Counted from the first letter of the stretch, positions 1-6,208 are shown. The stretch is DNA of 10,401 nt from Propionibacteriaceae bacterium (GCA_031255975.1 JAIRRM010000144.1:1-10401); one strand, 5' to 3'. Notes: generated by a model not told the origin, from the sequence alone. Program-made: numbers and translations.

Positions 1-115
1 ACGGCGACGGCGTATGTACCACCCACATCCCCAAGCCGGTAGTTAACGACAAAAGGTCTGGGAATCCACAGCAGTTTGATGGAAGAAAACAATCCACAGC
101 GAAGGTTGAGATGGT
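1..115 (+). promoter_or_regulatory. leader region upstream of sufB
   Basis: No convincing coding sequence runs through these bases, and stop codons fall in the plus strand near 40-46. In actinobacteria the SUF operon is normally preceded by the iron-sulfur repressor gene sufR, and control sites lie just before sufR or sufB; here sufR, if present, is outside the window. The region holds a 10-bp direct repeat (63-72 and 91-100) and a weak ribosome binding site (GAAGG, 101-105). I could not identify a trustworthy -10/-35 pair, so promoter position is not called. Confidence 0.45.
63..100 (+). repeat. 10-bp direct repeat AATCCACAGC, two copies
   Basis: AATCCACAGC occurs at 63-72 and again at 91-100, 28 bp apart start to start, ending 15 bases before the sufB start. 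An exact 10-bp repeat within about 115 bases is unlikely by chance. It could be a pair of half-sites for a regulator, but it does not obviously match a known SufR or IscR operator. The ATCCACA core also resembles part of a DnaA box (7 of 9 positions in each copy). Confidence 0.5.
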
Positions 116-1537
116 ATGACCGACACCGCGATGACGCAAGCGGAGCAGATTGAAGCGCTCTCAACGTACAAATACGGCTGGCATGATTCCGACGCCGCCG
201 GTGCGGTGGCAAAACGCGGACTAGACGAATCTGTGGTGCGCGGCATCTCAGCTATCAAAGACGAACCAGAATGGATGCTAGCTAAACGTCTTAAGGCGCT
301 GGAGTTATTCAAAAAGAAGGCGATGCCCACCTGGGGTGGCGACCTCTCCGAGATCGATTTCGACCAGATCAAGTACTACGTACGTTCCACCGAACGCGCC
401 GCCCAATCGTGGGAGGAACTGCCCGAGGACATCAAAAACACTTACGACCGCCTGGGCATCCCCGAGGCAGAGAAGGCCCGACTGGTAGCGGGTGTCGCGG
501 CGCAGTATGAATCCGAGGTGGTCTACCACAAGATCAACGAGGAACTATCCCGGCTAGGAGTGATCTTTCTCGACACCGACACCGGACTCAAAGAACACCC
601 GGAACTGTTCGAGCGCTACTTCGGCACCGTCATCCCCGCCGGTGACAACAAGTTCTCGGCACTGAACACCGCGGTGTGGTCGGGTGGGTCGCTCATCTAT
701 GTGCCGCCTGGGGTACATGTCGATATTCCGTTACAGGCGTACTTCCGCATCAACACCGAGAACATGGGCCAGTTCGAGCGCACCCTCATCATCGCGGACG
801 AAGGCAGCTACGTTCACTACGTCGAGGGCTGTACCGCGCCCATCTACAAATCGGATTCGCTGCACGCGGCGGTGGTGGAGATCATCGTCAAAGAGGGTGC
901 CCGGGTGCGCTACACCACCATCCAAAACTGGTCTGGAAACGTGTACAACCTGGTCACCAAGCGCTCGTCCGTCGCGGCGGGCGGCACGATGGAGTGGATC
1001 GATGGCAACATCGGTTCCAAGATGACCATGAAGTACCCGGCGGTGTGGTTGTTGGGCGAGTACGCCAAGGGTGAGACGCTATCGATTGCGTTCGCCGGGC
1101 CGGGGCAGCACCAGGACACTGGCTCCAAGATGGTTCATGCCGCGCCGCACACGTCGAGTTCCATCGTGTCGAAGTCGGTGTCGCGTGGCGGAGGCCGTAC
1201 CGGCTATCGCGGCTTGGTCATGGTACGGCCTGGAGCCCACCATAGTTCTAACTCGGTGAAATGTGACGCGCTGCTGGTGGACGACGTGTCGCGCTCCGAC
1301 ACCTATCCGTACGTGGATGTGCGCGAGGACGACGTGTCGATGAGCCATGAGGCCACCATTTCGAAGGTGTCTGAGGATCAGTTGTTCTACCTGATGAGCC
1401 GGGGGCTGGGCGAGGATGAGGCGATGGCGATGATCGTACGCGGTTTTGTGGAGCCCATCGCGCGGGAGTTGCCGATGGAGTATGCCCTGGAACTCAATCG
1501 GCTCATTGAGCTTCAGATGGAAGGGGCGGTCGGCTGA
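116..1537 (+). CDS. sufB: Fe-S cluster assembly scaffold protein SufB
   Basis: SufB is the scaffold subunit of the cytoplasmic SufBC2D complex, where sulfide and iron are built into a cluster using SufC ATPase activity. The 473-residue length is normal for the family. The C-terminal block contains the conserved Cys383 (in SVKCDALL) and His411-Glu412 (in MSHEAT), followed by [15 protein letters not shown], a signature shared with SufD. Cys239 in the EGCTAP motif corresponds to the other conserved SufB cysteine, where mycobacterial SufB carries an intein; this protein has none. The ATG at 116 has only a weak GAAGG site 10 nt upstream; ATG 128 (Met6) is a possible alternative. Its stop overlaps the sufD start by one base, so the two are probably coupled. 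First gene of the SUF operon in this window. Confidence 0.98.
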   Translation: MTDTAMTQAEQIEALSTYKYGWHDSDAAGAVAKRGLDESVVRGISAIKDEPEWMLAKRLKALELFKKKAMPTWGGDLSEIDFDQIKYYVRSTERAAQSWEELPEDIKNTYDRLGIPEAEKARLVAGVAAQYESEVVYHKINEELSRLGVIFLDTDTGLKEHPELFERYFGTVIPAGDNKFSALNTAVWSGGSLIYVPPGVHVDIPLQAYFRINTENMGQFERTLIIADEGSYVHYVEGCTAPIYKSDSLHAAVVEIIVKEGARVRYTTIQNWSGNVYNLVTKRSSVAAGGTMEWIDGNIGSKMTMKYPAVWLLGEYAKGETLSIAFAGPGQHQDTGSKMVHAAPHTSSSIVSKSVSRGGGRTGYRGLVMVRPGAHHSSNSVKCDALLVDDVSRSDTYPYVDVREDDVSMSHEATISKVSEDQLFYLMSRGLGEDEAMAMIVRGFVEPIARELPMEYALELNRLIELQMEGAVG

Positions 1538-2712
1538 TGGCCTTTAGAGACGCCGCAGGCGGCTACCCTGGGGGCGGGGCCGTGGAATCTCATCTGCACC
1601 CCGTTCCGTCGTTCGATGTCGCCGATTTTCCGATGCCCAGCGGGCGTGAGGAAGTGTGGCGGTTTGCGCCGTTGCCGCGTTTCGTAGCACTGCTGCGCGA
1701 GCCGCCCGTGGCTGACTCTGGCGCGGCGGTCGCGGTAGCACATGACCCCATGAACACCACGCTGGGCACTCTCGCGCCGGGTGTCGGGGCGCGGGGGACC
1801 GCGTTGGTGCCGGTGGATCGGGCATCCGCGTTGGCCAGCGGTGGCGCCACCCAGGCGCGCCATATCCATATCGCTGCTGCGGCGACGCTCGCCGAGCCCA
1901 TCGTCGTCACCGTCACCGGTGCCGGGCAGCACTTCGCGGAACACCTGGTGATTGAGGCTGGGGCGGGTTGTGACGCCACCGTGGTGGTGGAGCACCGGGG
2001 GAGCGCGCTGTTCTTGGGCAACATCGAGGTGATCGTGGGCGACGGGGCCAAGCTCTCCGTCGTCAGCGTGCAGGACTGGGCAGCGGACGCGGTACACGGT
2101 GGGATGCACGCCGCAACCGTCGGGAGAGATGCTCAGTACCGTCATGTGATGATGACCTTCGGCGGCGACGCGGTACGCATCCAGAACTGTGTGAAATATG
2201 CTGGCCCCGGCGGCAGCGCCGAACTGTATGGCTTGTACTTCACCGACGCCGGGCAGTACCAGGAGCATCGGCTGTTTGTGGATCAGAATGCCCCGCATAC
2301 CACGTCCCGGGTCGATTATCGTGGCGCATTGCAAGGCCAGGGGGCGCATTCGGTGTGGGTCGGCGACGTGTTGATCCGCCGTGGGGCTAACGACATCGAC
2401 TCCTACGAGGCGAACAAGAATCTGGTGCTTACCGACGGCTGTCGCGCCGATTCGGTGCCGAACCTGGAGATCGAGACTGGCAACATCAAGGGTGCCGGGC
2501 ATTCGTCAACCACGGGACGCTTCGACGACGAGCAACTGTTTTACCTGATGAGCCGTGGATTGAGCGCCGCAGAGGCACGGCGTCTCGTGGTCCAAGGCTT
2601 TTTCTACGACATCATTCGGCGTATCGGCGTACCGGCTCTTGAAGAGCGGTTGAAAACCCATGTCGATGCGGAGTTGGCGAAAGCCGCCACCCAGATCGAA
2701 GGGCAGGAGTGA
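1537..2712 (+). CDS. sufD: Fe-S cluster assembly protein SufD
   Basis: SufD is the SufB paralogue that pairs with SufB and SufC in the SufBC2D scaffold complex and is needed for iron acquisition during cluster assembly. The protein has 391 residues. The last third carries the family signature: NLEIETGNIKGAGHSSTTGR with the conserved His322, then [14 protein letters not shown], matching the corresponding stretch in SufB. The N-terminal part includes GREEVWRFAPL, typical of SufD. The ATG sits in a TGATG junction with the sufB stop (1-nt overlap), which favours reinitiation. sufC follows after 3 nt. A 329-codon open frame on the opposite strand within this gene is a codon-bias shadow. Confidence 0.97.
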   Translation: MAFRDAAGGYPGGGAVESHLHPVPSFDVADFPMPSGREEVWRFAPLPRFVALLREPPVADSGAAVAVAHDPMNTTLGTLAPGVGARGTALVPVDRASALASGGATQARHIHIAAAATLAEPIVVTVTGAGQHFAEHLVIEAGAGCDATVVVEHRGSALFLGNIEVIVGDGAKLSVVSVQDWAADAVHGGMHAATVGRDAQYRHVMMTFGGDAVRIQNCVKYAGPGGSAELYGLYFTDAGQYQEHRLFVDQNAPHTTSRVDYRGALQGQGAHSVWVGDVLIRRGANDIDSYEANKNLVLTDGCRADSVPNLEIETGNIKGAGHSSTTGRFDDEQLFYLMSRGLSAAEARRLVVQGFFYDIIRRIGVPALEERLKTHVDAELAKAATQIEGQE

Positions 2713-2715
2713 CCC

Positions 2716-3474
2716 ATGGCAGACCTCATCATCCGCGACCTATACGCCGAGGTGCTCACCGAGGACGGCCCGAAGCCAATCCTCAAGGGTGTCAATCTCA
2801 CGGCTCGCAGCGGCGAGATTCACGCCATCATGGGGCCGAACGGCTCTGGGAAGTCCACACTGGCGTATGCCATCGCCGGGCACCCGAAATATCGCGTCAC
2901 ATCCGGCTCGGTGACACTGAACGGGGTGGAGTTGACCGAACTGTCGGTGACTGATCGGGCCAAAGCGGGACTGTTCCTGGGTATGCAGTACCCGGTGGAG
3001 GTGCCGGGCGTGTCGTTGGCGAACTTCCTGCGTACCGCTAAGACGGCGCTGGACGGTGCGGCACCCAAGGTGCGTACTTGGCCCAAGGAGGTTAACGCCG
3101 CGCTGGAGCTGGTGGGCTTGGATGGCACCTTCGGGGCACGTTCGGTAAATGAAGGCTTCTCCGGTGGCGAGAAGAAGCGCGCCGAGATCGCACAGTTACA
3201 CATTCTGAACCCGCTGTTCGCGGTGCTGGATGAGATCGACTCTGGTCTCGACATCGATGCGGTGCGCGAGGTGGCCGAGGGCATAAACACCTTTGCTGCG
3301 CAAAGTGAGCGTGGCGTGCTGCTGATAACGCATTACACCCGCGTGCTGCGCTACACGAAACCCGATTTCGTGCATGTGTTCGTAGCCGGCAAGGTGGTGC
3401 AGGAAGGCGGCCAAGAGCTTGCCGATCTGCTGGAAGCGGAAGGCTACGAGCGTTTCGTGAAAGGTCGCGCATGA
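2716..3474 (+). CDS. sufC: Fe-S cluster assembly ATPase SufC
   Basis: SufC is the ABC-type ATPase that binds SufB and SufD and drives conformational change in the scaffold complex; it is soluble and not a transporter. At 252 residues it has the usual length. Walker A is GPNGSGKST at residues 40-48 (Lys46), the Q-loop lies in GMQYPVEVPGV, the ABC signature is FSGGEKKRAEIAQ starting near residue 148, Walker B ends at Asp172-Glu173 in LDEIDSGLD, and the switch histidine is His206 in LLITHY. The ATG is preceded by AGGAG at 2705-2709, 6 nt upstream, inside the end of sufD. Its stop is part of an ATGA that could start a small ORF leading to sufS. Confidence 0.98.
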   Translation: MADLIIRDLYAEVLTEDGPKPILKGVNLTARSGEIHAIMGPNGSGKSTLAYAIAGHPKYRVTSGSVTLNGVELTELSVTDRAKAGLFLGMQYPVEVPGVSLANFLRTAKTALDGAAPKVRTWPKEVNAALELVGLDGTFGARSVNEGFSGGEKKRAEIAQLHILNPLFAVLDEIDSGLDIDAVREVAEGINTFAAQSERGVLLITHYTRVLRYTKPDFVHVFVAGKVVQEGGQELADLLEAEGYERFVKGRA

Positions 3475-3542
3475 GCGGCCCAATCCTTGCGAAGGCCGTC
3501 TCGAAAGATGGCTCGTCTGGGGGCGCGCGGCATGAGCTTTGA
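3471..3542 (+). CDS. possible 23-residue linker ORF between sufC and sufS
   Basis: An ATG overlaps the sufC stop in an ATGA arrangement and opens a 23-codon frame beginning MSGPILAKAV and ending RHEL before a TGA at 3540-3542. The stop falls just past one candidate sufS start (ATG 3532) and 4 nt before another (ATG 3547). The peptide has no family I recognise. It could couple translation of sufC to sufS across an otherwise 57-nt gap, could be the relic of an N-terminal extension lost by frameshift, or could be chance. No comparison was available, so support is positional only. Confidence 0.25.
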   Translation: MSGPILAKAVSKDGSSGGARHEL

Positions 3543-4770
3543 CGTGATGTCGTTGCGCGCCGACTTCCCGATTCTCACCCGGGAGGTGAACGGCTACCCG
3601 TTGGCGTATCTCGATTCGGCCAACACCTCGCAGAAGCCACGGCAGGTGTTGGACGCCATGACAGATTTCATGTCGGGCCACAACGCCAATGTGGCGCGGG
3701 CCATGCACACCCTGGGGGTGGAGGCCACCGCGGCGTATGAGGAAGCCCGGGCGAAGATCGCCCGGTTCATCGGCGCGACTCGTCCGGAGGAGGTGGTGTT
3801 TACCAAGAACGCCTCTGAGGCGCTGAATCTGGCCGCCAACACGTTAGGCGCGAAGCTGGGGCCCGGCGACGAGGTGGTGGTCTCGGTGCTGGAGCACCAC
3901 TCCAACATCGTGCCGTGGCAGTTGCTGTGCCAACGTAGTGGGGCGACGTTACGTTGGTTCGACGTGACCCCGGACGGACGGCTTGACCTCGATAAGGCCC
4001 ATGCCGAAAACCTCGTAAACGACCGTACCCGGGTGGTGTCACTGGCTTGGGTGTCCAACACTCTCGGTACCGTGAATCCCATCGCCGAAGTCGCCGCCTG
4101 GGCTGGTGAGTATGGGGCCGCCGTAGTGGTGGATGGAGCCCAAGGGGTGCCGCAGCTACCCACCGATGTGGCCGTGCTGGGCGCGGACATGCTGGCGTTC
4201 ACCGGCCATAAGATGCTGGGCCCCACCGGTGGTGGGGTGCTCTGGGGCCGCTACGGGTTGCTGGAGACGCTGCCTCCGTTCCTGGGTGGCGGCGAGATGA
4301 TCGAGATCGTGCGTATGGAGGGCTCGACGTACGCCCCACCGCCGTACCGCTTTGAGGCGGGCACTCCGCCAATCGCGCAGGTCGTTGGCCTGGGTGCCGC
4401 CGTCGATTACCTGGGCGCTATCGGCATGACGGCTATCGCCGAGCATGAACGCGACATCACCGGGTATGCGCTGGGGCGGCTCTTGGCCACCGACGGTGTG
4501 AGCATCATCGGCCCGACTACGCTTGATGCCCGTGGTGGAGCCATCTCATTCACTTTAGACGGAGTGCATCCGCATGATCTGATGCAGTTGCTGGATGGGC
4601 GGGGTGTCGCCGTGCGCGGTGGGCATCACTGTGCCCGCCCGGTGCATGAGCGGTTCGCAGTGCAGGCGTCCACCCGGATGTCGTCGTACCTTTACACCAC
4701 GCGGGATGAGATCGACCGGTTCGTCGACGGCGTAGAGTTCGTCAGAGATTTCTTCGCGAGGGTTGGGTGA
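3532..4770 (+). CDS. sufS: cysteine desulfurase SufS
   Basis: A group II, PLP-dependent cysteine desulfurase that converts L-cysteine to L-alanine and holds the sulfur as a persulfide for transfer to SufU. With the ATG at 3532 the protein has 412 residues. The PLP-binding lysine is Lys227 in FTGHKMLGPTGGG; the aspartate of VVVDGAQGVPQ contacts the cofactor; the persulfide-forming Cys367 lies in GGHHCARPVHERF, followed by the C-terminal TRMSSYLYTT typical of SufS. The frame is open to a TTG at 3487 and has ATGs at 3508, 3532 and 3547. I prefer 3532 because family members begin shortly before the LRADFPIL motif and a G-rich stretch (3519-3523) lies 8 nt upstream, but 3547 is possible. Its last bases overlap the sufU start. 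Confidence 0.95.
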   Translation: MSFDVMSLRADFPILTREVNGYPLAYLDSANTSQKPRQVLDAMTDFMSGHNANVARAMHTLGVEATAAYEEARAKIARFIGATRPEEVVFTKNASEALNLAANTLGAKLGPGDEVVVSVLEHHSNIVPWQLLCQRSGATLRWFDVTPDGRLDLDKAHAENLVNDRTRVVSLAWVSNTLGTVNPIAEVAAWAGEYGAAVVVDGAQGVPQLPTDVAVLGADMLAFTGHKMLGPTGGGVLWGRYGLLETLPPFLGGGEMIEIVRMEGSTYAPPPYRFEAGTPPIAQVVGLGAAVDYLGAIGMTAIAEHERDITGYALGRLLATDGVSIIGPTTLDARGGAISFTLDGVHPHDLMQLLDGRGVAVRGGHHCARPVHERFAVQASTRMSSYLYTTRDEIDRFVDGVEFVRDFFARVG

Positions 4771-5237
4771 GGCAAGTGGTTGATCCGACGGCTATGTATC
4801 AGGAGATCATCCTCGATCATTACCGTGAGAAGCACCACAGCGGGCTGCGTGAGCCGTATGCCGCGCAGGTGCATCACGTCAACCCCAGTTGTGGCGATGA
4901 GGTCACGCTGCGCGTGGTGGTCACGGACGGCACTCTTGCCGATGTGTCGTACGACGCGGTGGGGTGTTCCATCTCGCAGGCGTCGGAGTCGATCATGGCC
5001 GATTTGGTGATTGGCCGACCGCTGCGTGAGGTGGTCGGGGTGTACCGCGAGTTCAAGAAGATGATGGAGTCGGCCGGTCGTGTCGTTCCAGATGAAGATG
5101 TGCTGGAGGATGCGATCGCGTTCAATGGGGTGGCACAGTTCCCTGGCCGGGTAAAGTGCGCGATGTTGGCCTGGTCGGCGTTGCGGGATGCGCTGCTGCG
5201 CGCCGGGGTGAGTGAAGCCGTGAGCATGGAGGAGTGA
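4767..5237 (+). CDS. sufU: zinc-dependent sulfurtransferase SufU
   Basis: SufU takes the persulfide sulfur from SufS through zinc-ligand exchange and passes it towards the SufB scaffold; in Gram-positive bacteria it replaces SufE. The 156-residue protein shows all expected zinc ligands: Cys42 and Asp44 in NPSCGDEV, Cys67 in VGCSISQAS, and Cys131 in RVKCAMLAW. The segment between residues 67 and 131 includes the insertion that separates SufU from IscU-type scaffolds. The start is GTG at 4767, overlapping the sufS stop by 4 nt (GTGA), so it is very probably coupled; another GTG in frame lies at 4776. The C-terminus ends VSMEE, and those same codons (with GGAGG as a ribosome binding site) are the template for the repeat units that follow. 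Confidence 0.96.
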   Translation: MRQVVDPTAMYQEIILDHYREKHHSGLREPYAAQVHHVNPSCGDEVTLRVVVTDGTLADVSYDAVGCSISQASESIMADLVIGRPLREVVGVYREFKKMMESAGRVVPDEDVLEDAIAFNGVAQFPGRVKCAMLAWSALRDALLRAGVSEAVSMEE

Positions 5238-5242
5238 AGAAG

Positions 5243-5311
5243 ATGGGTGAGGAACTCTCGTCATTCCGGCCTGCGAGCCGGAATCTCAGCAGCGTGGGCA
5301 CGGAGGAGTGA
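5243..5311 (+). CDS. mini-ORF 1 of the sufU-sufT relay (22 residues)
   Basis: ATG start 5 nt after the sufU stop, with GGAGG inside the last sufU codons as ribosome binding site. The peptide starts MGEELSS, passes through the hairpin as SFRPASRN, and ends SSVGTEE before TGA. It differs from mini-ORF 2 at two residues (A/P in the hairpin loop, G/S near the end). No similarity to a known protein; expression is inferred from the start and stop signals. Confidence 0.45.
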   Translation: MGEELSSFRPASRNLSSVGTEE

Positions 5312-5316
5312 AGGAA

Positions 5317-5385
5317 ATGGGTGAGGAACTCTCGTCATTCCGGCCTCCGAGCCGGAATCTCAGCAGCGTGAGCACGGAGGAGTGA
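5317..5385 (+). CDS. mini-ORF 2 of the sufU-sufT relay (22 residues)
   Basis: ATG start exactly 5 nt after the stop of mini-ORF 1, with GGAGG in the preceding codons. The peptide starts MGEELSS, the hairpin reads SFRPPSRN, and it ends SSVSTEE before TGA. It shares the ATG-GGT start and the double AGC with units 1 and 4. No known homologue recognised. Confidence 0.45.
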   Translation: MGEELSSFRPPSRNLSSVSTEE

Positions 5386-5390
5386 AGAAA

Positions 5391-5456
5391 TTGAGTGAGG
5401 AATCCTCGTCATTCCGGCCTGCGAGCCGGAATCTCAGCGTGAGCACGGAGGAGTGA
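5391..5456 (+). CDS. mini-ORF 3 of the sufU-sufT relay (21 residues)
   Basis: This unit starts with TTG, not ATG, at the same 5-nt distance after the previous stop. The peptide starts MSEESSS (codon 2 is AGT as in sufT), the hairpin reads SFRPASRN, and a single AGC gives LSVSTEE before TGA. The weaker TTG start would be expected to lower reinitiation at this step if the relay is real. Confidence 0.42.
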   Translation: MSEESSSFRPASRNLSVSTEE

Positions 5457-5461
5457 AGAAA

Positions 5462-5530
5462 ATGGGTGAGGAATCCTCGTCATTCCGGCCTCCGAGCCGG
5501 AATCTCAGCAGCGTGAGCGCGGAGGAGTGA
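5462..5530 (+). CDS. mini-ORF 4 of the sufU-sufT relay (22 residues)
   Basis: ATG start 5 nt after the preceding TGA. The peptide starts MGEESSS, the hairpin reads SFRPPSRN, and it ends SSVSAEE before TGA. The combination of ATG-GGT and double AGC matches unit 2, suggesting that units 4-5 arose as a copy of units 2-3. Confidence 0.45.
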   Translation: MGEESSSFRPPSRNLSSVSAEE

Positions 5531-5535
5531 AGAAA

Positions 5536-5601
5536 TTGAGTGAGGAGTTCCCGTCATTCCGGCCTCCGAGCCGGAATCCCAGCGTGAGCACGGAGGAATA
5601 A
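5536..5601 (+). CDS. mini-ORF 5 of the sufU-sufT relay (21 residues)
   Basis: TTG start 5 nt after the preceding TGA. The peptide starts MSEEFPS, the hairpin reads SFRPPSRN, and it ends SVSTEE at a TAA stop, the only non-TGA stop in the chain. The sufT ATG follows 5 nt later. This is the most diverged unit around codons 5-6 and after the hairpin (CCC in place of CTC). Confidence 0.42.
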   Translation: MSEEFPSFRPPSRNPSVSTEE

Positions 5602-5606
5602 AGAAA
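5592..5606 (+). promoter_or_regulatory. sufT ribosome binding site inside the end of mini-ORF 5
   Basis: GGAGG at 5592-5596 lies 10 nt before the sufT ATG and also forms part of the last codons of mini-ORF 5, whose TAA stop (5599-5601) is 5 nt before the ATG. The same layout is repeated at every step of the upstream array, which makes translational coupling the simplest reading. Confidence 0.7.
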
Positions 5607-5978
5607 ATGAGTGAAGAACCTCAAGATATGCCGTTGGGTGCCGATCCGTCCATCGTGTTACGTAGCGTTGAGGAGCGCGAAGCTGCGGTGATGGAACGCC
5701 TCAAAGAGGTGGTGGATCCCGAGTTGGGTGTGAATGTGGTGGATCTGGGGCTGGTTTACGGGGTGAGCGTCGGGGACGACTTCGATGTCACCCTGGATAT
5801 GACCCTCACCACCCCGGCATGTCCGCTCACTGACCAGATCGAGTGGGGCGCGCAGACCGCGCTGGTGGACATCGCCCGTAGCGTGACTATCAACTGGGTG
5901 TGGCTACCCCCGTGGACGATGGATCGCATCACCGAAGAAGGCCGCGAGCAGTTGCGCTACATCGGCTACAACGTTTAG
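5607..5978 (+). CDS. sufT: SufT, DUF59/MIP18-family Fe-S cluster maturation protein
   Basis: SufT proteins of the DUF59 (MIP18) family are auxiliary factors for iron-sulfur cluster maturation or delivery in the cytoplasm and close SUF operons in many actinobacteria. The 123-residue protein has the family core: VVDPELGVNVVDLGLVYGV (from about residue 35), TTPACPLTD with the conserved Cys72, and the C-terminal WVWLPPWTMDRIT. The first 20 residues are acidic and not conserved; the first four codons (MSEE) are the same as those repeated in the upstream array. GGAGG lies 10 nt before the ATG. Another ATG is at 5628 (Met8), but the repeat pattern favours 5607. Production may depend on ribosomes arriving from the upstream mini-ORFs. 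Confidence 0.95.
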   Translation: MSEEPQDMPLGADPSIVLRSVEEREAAVMERLKEVVDPELGVNVVDLGLVYGVSVGDDFDVTLDMTLTTPACPLTDQIEWGAQTALVDIARSVTINWVWLPPWTMDRITEEGREQLRYIGYNV

Positions 5979-6079
5979 TAGTGCGGTGTGGGCGGCCTAG
6001 ATTTTCAAGGCATACCTGCCGGATGTTGCCGACGCGTCATCAACCGATGGTTATGTTCCGGCTGGACAACGGAGGCGTT

Positions 6080-6208
6080 TTGAACGGCCGGGGCGTCGCG
6101 GTTGGCGTGGTGATGGTCGCCGAGAACCACCTGGCTGGCCCAGCGCATTCTGATTTCCCTTGCGGCAGCGGCGTACCCGTTAACCGTTACGGGCAATTTG
6201 GGTATTGA
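6080..6208 (+). CDS. doubtful 42-residue ORF before the DUF454 gene
   Basis: The 230 nt between sufT and the next gene contain one frame open to a TGA that directly abuts the ATG at 6209. It has an ATG at 6023 without a binding site, and a TTG at 6080 with GGAGG 4 nt upstream (6071-6075). The protein (NGRGVAVGVVMVAENHL at its start) is unlike any family I know. It may be chance or a decayed gene end. Apart from this and a 5-bp inverted repeat at 6176-6193, I see nothing in the gap; no terminator follows sufT. Confidence 0.18.
   Translation: MNGRGVAVGVVMVAENHLAGPAHSDFPCGSGVPVNRYGQFGY

Larger units (their letters stand above)
5263..5577 (+). repeat. five copies of a REP-like hairpin, ATTCCGGC-N6-GCCGGAAT
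   Basis: Perfect 8-bp inverted repeats with a 6-nt loop lie at 5263-5284, 5337-5358, 5411-5432, 5482-5503 and 5556-5577. Loops are CTGCGA (copies 1 and 3) or CTCCGA (2, 4, 5); all arms are identical. The core, together with the flanking GTC and CTC, resembles the widespread GTCATTCC...GGAATC type of intergenic palindrome. No T-run follows any copy, so they do not look like intrinsic terminators. In each unit the hairpin is in frame inside a mini-ORF. No other copy was seen in the window. Confidence 0.9.
5220..5606 (+). repeat. tandem array of five 71/74-bp units joining sufU to sufT
   Basis: Units start at 5220, 5294, 5368, 5439 and 5513, with lengths 74, 74, 71, 74 and 71 bp; a partial sixth unit (5584-5606) leads into sufT. 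Each unit reads: codons for VS(T/M)EE containing GGAGG, a stop, 5 nt, a start codon, codons resembling the sufT beginning, then an ATTCCGGC hairpin and CTCAGC. The length difference is one AGC triplet. The first unit begins inside the last codons of sufU and the last leads directly to the sufT start. This accounts for the whole 369-nt gap between the two genes. It is not a CRISPR array, since there are no variable spacers. Confidence 0.95.

Noticed and set aside
731..925. Intein or insertion in SufB near the conserved cysteine, as in mycobacteria
   Set aside because: The sequence runs straight through [11 protein letters not shown] with normal SufB length; there is no insertion.
1513..2502. 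329-codon open frame on the minus strand opposite sufD
   Set aside because: It lies fully across a clear SufD gene, its translation is rich in His, Arg and Pro without any domain, and it is typical of codon-bias shadow frames.
3487..3531. TTG start for sufS
   Set aside because: It adds a basic 15-residue extension before the normal SufS beginning; no ribosome binding site supports it better than that of ATG 3532.
5263..5577. Intrinsic terminators between sufU and sufT
   Set aside because: The hairpins have 8-bp stems but no following T-run, and the downstream sequence is coding for the mini-ORFs.
5220..5606. CRISPR-like array
   Set aside because: Whole units repeat with no variable spacers, and each unit is built of sufU and sufT end sequence plus a hairpin.
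6176..6193. Inverted repeat CCCGT/ACGGG as a terminator
   Set aside because: Only 5 bp with an 8-nt loop and no T-run; too weak to call.
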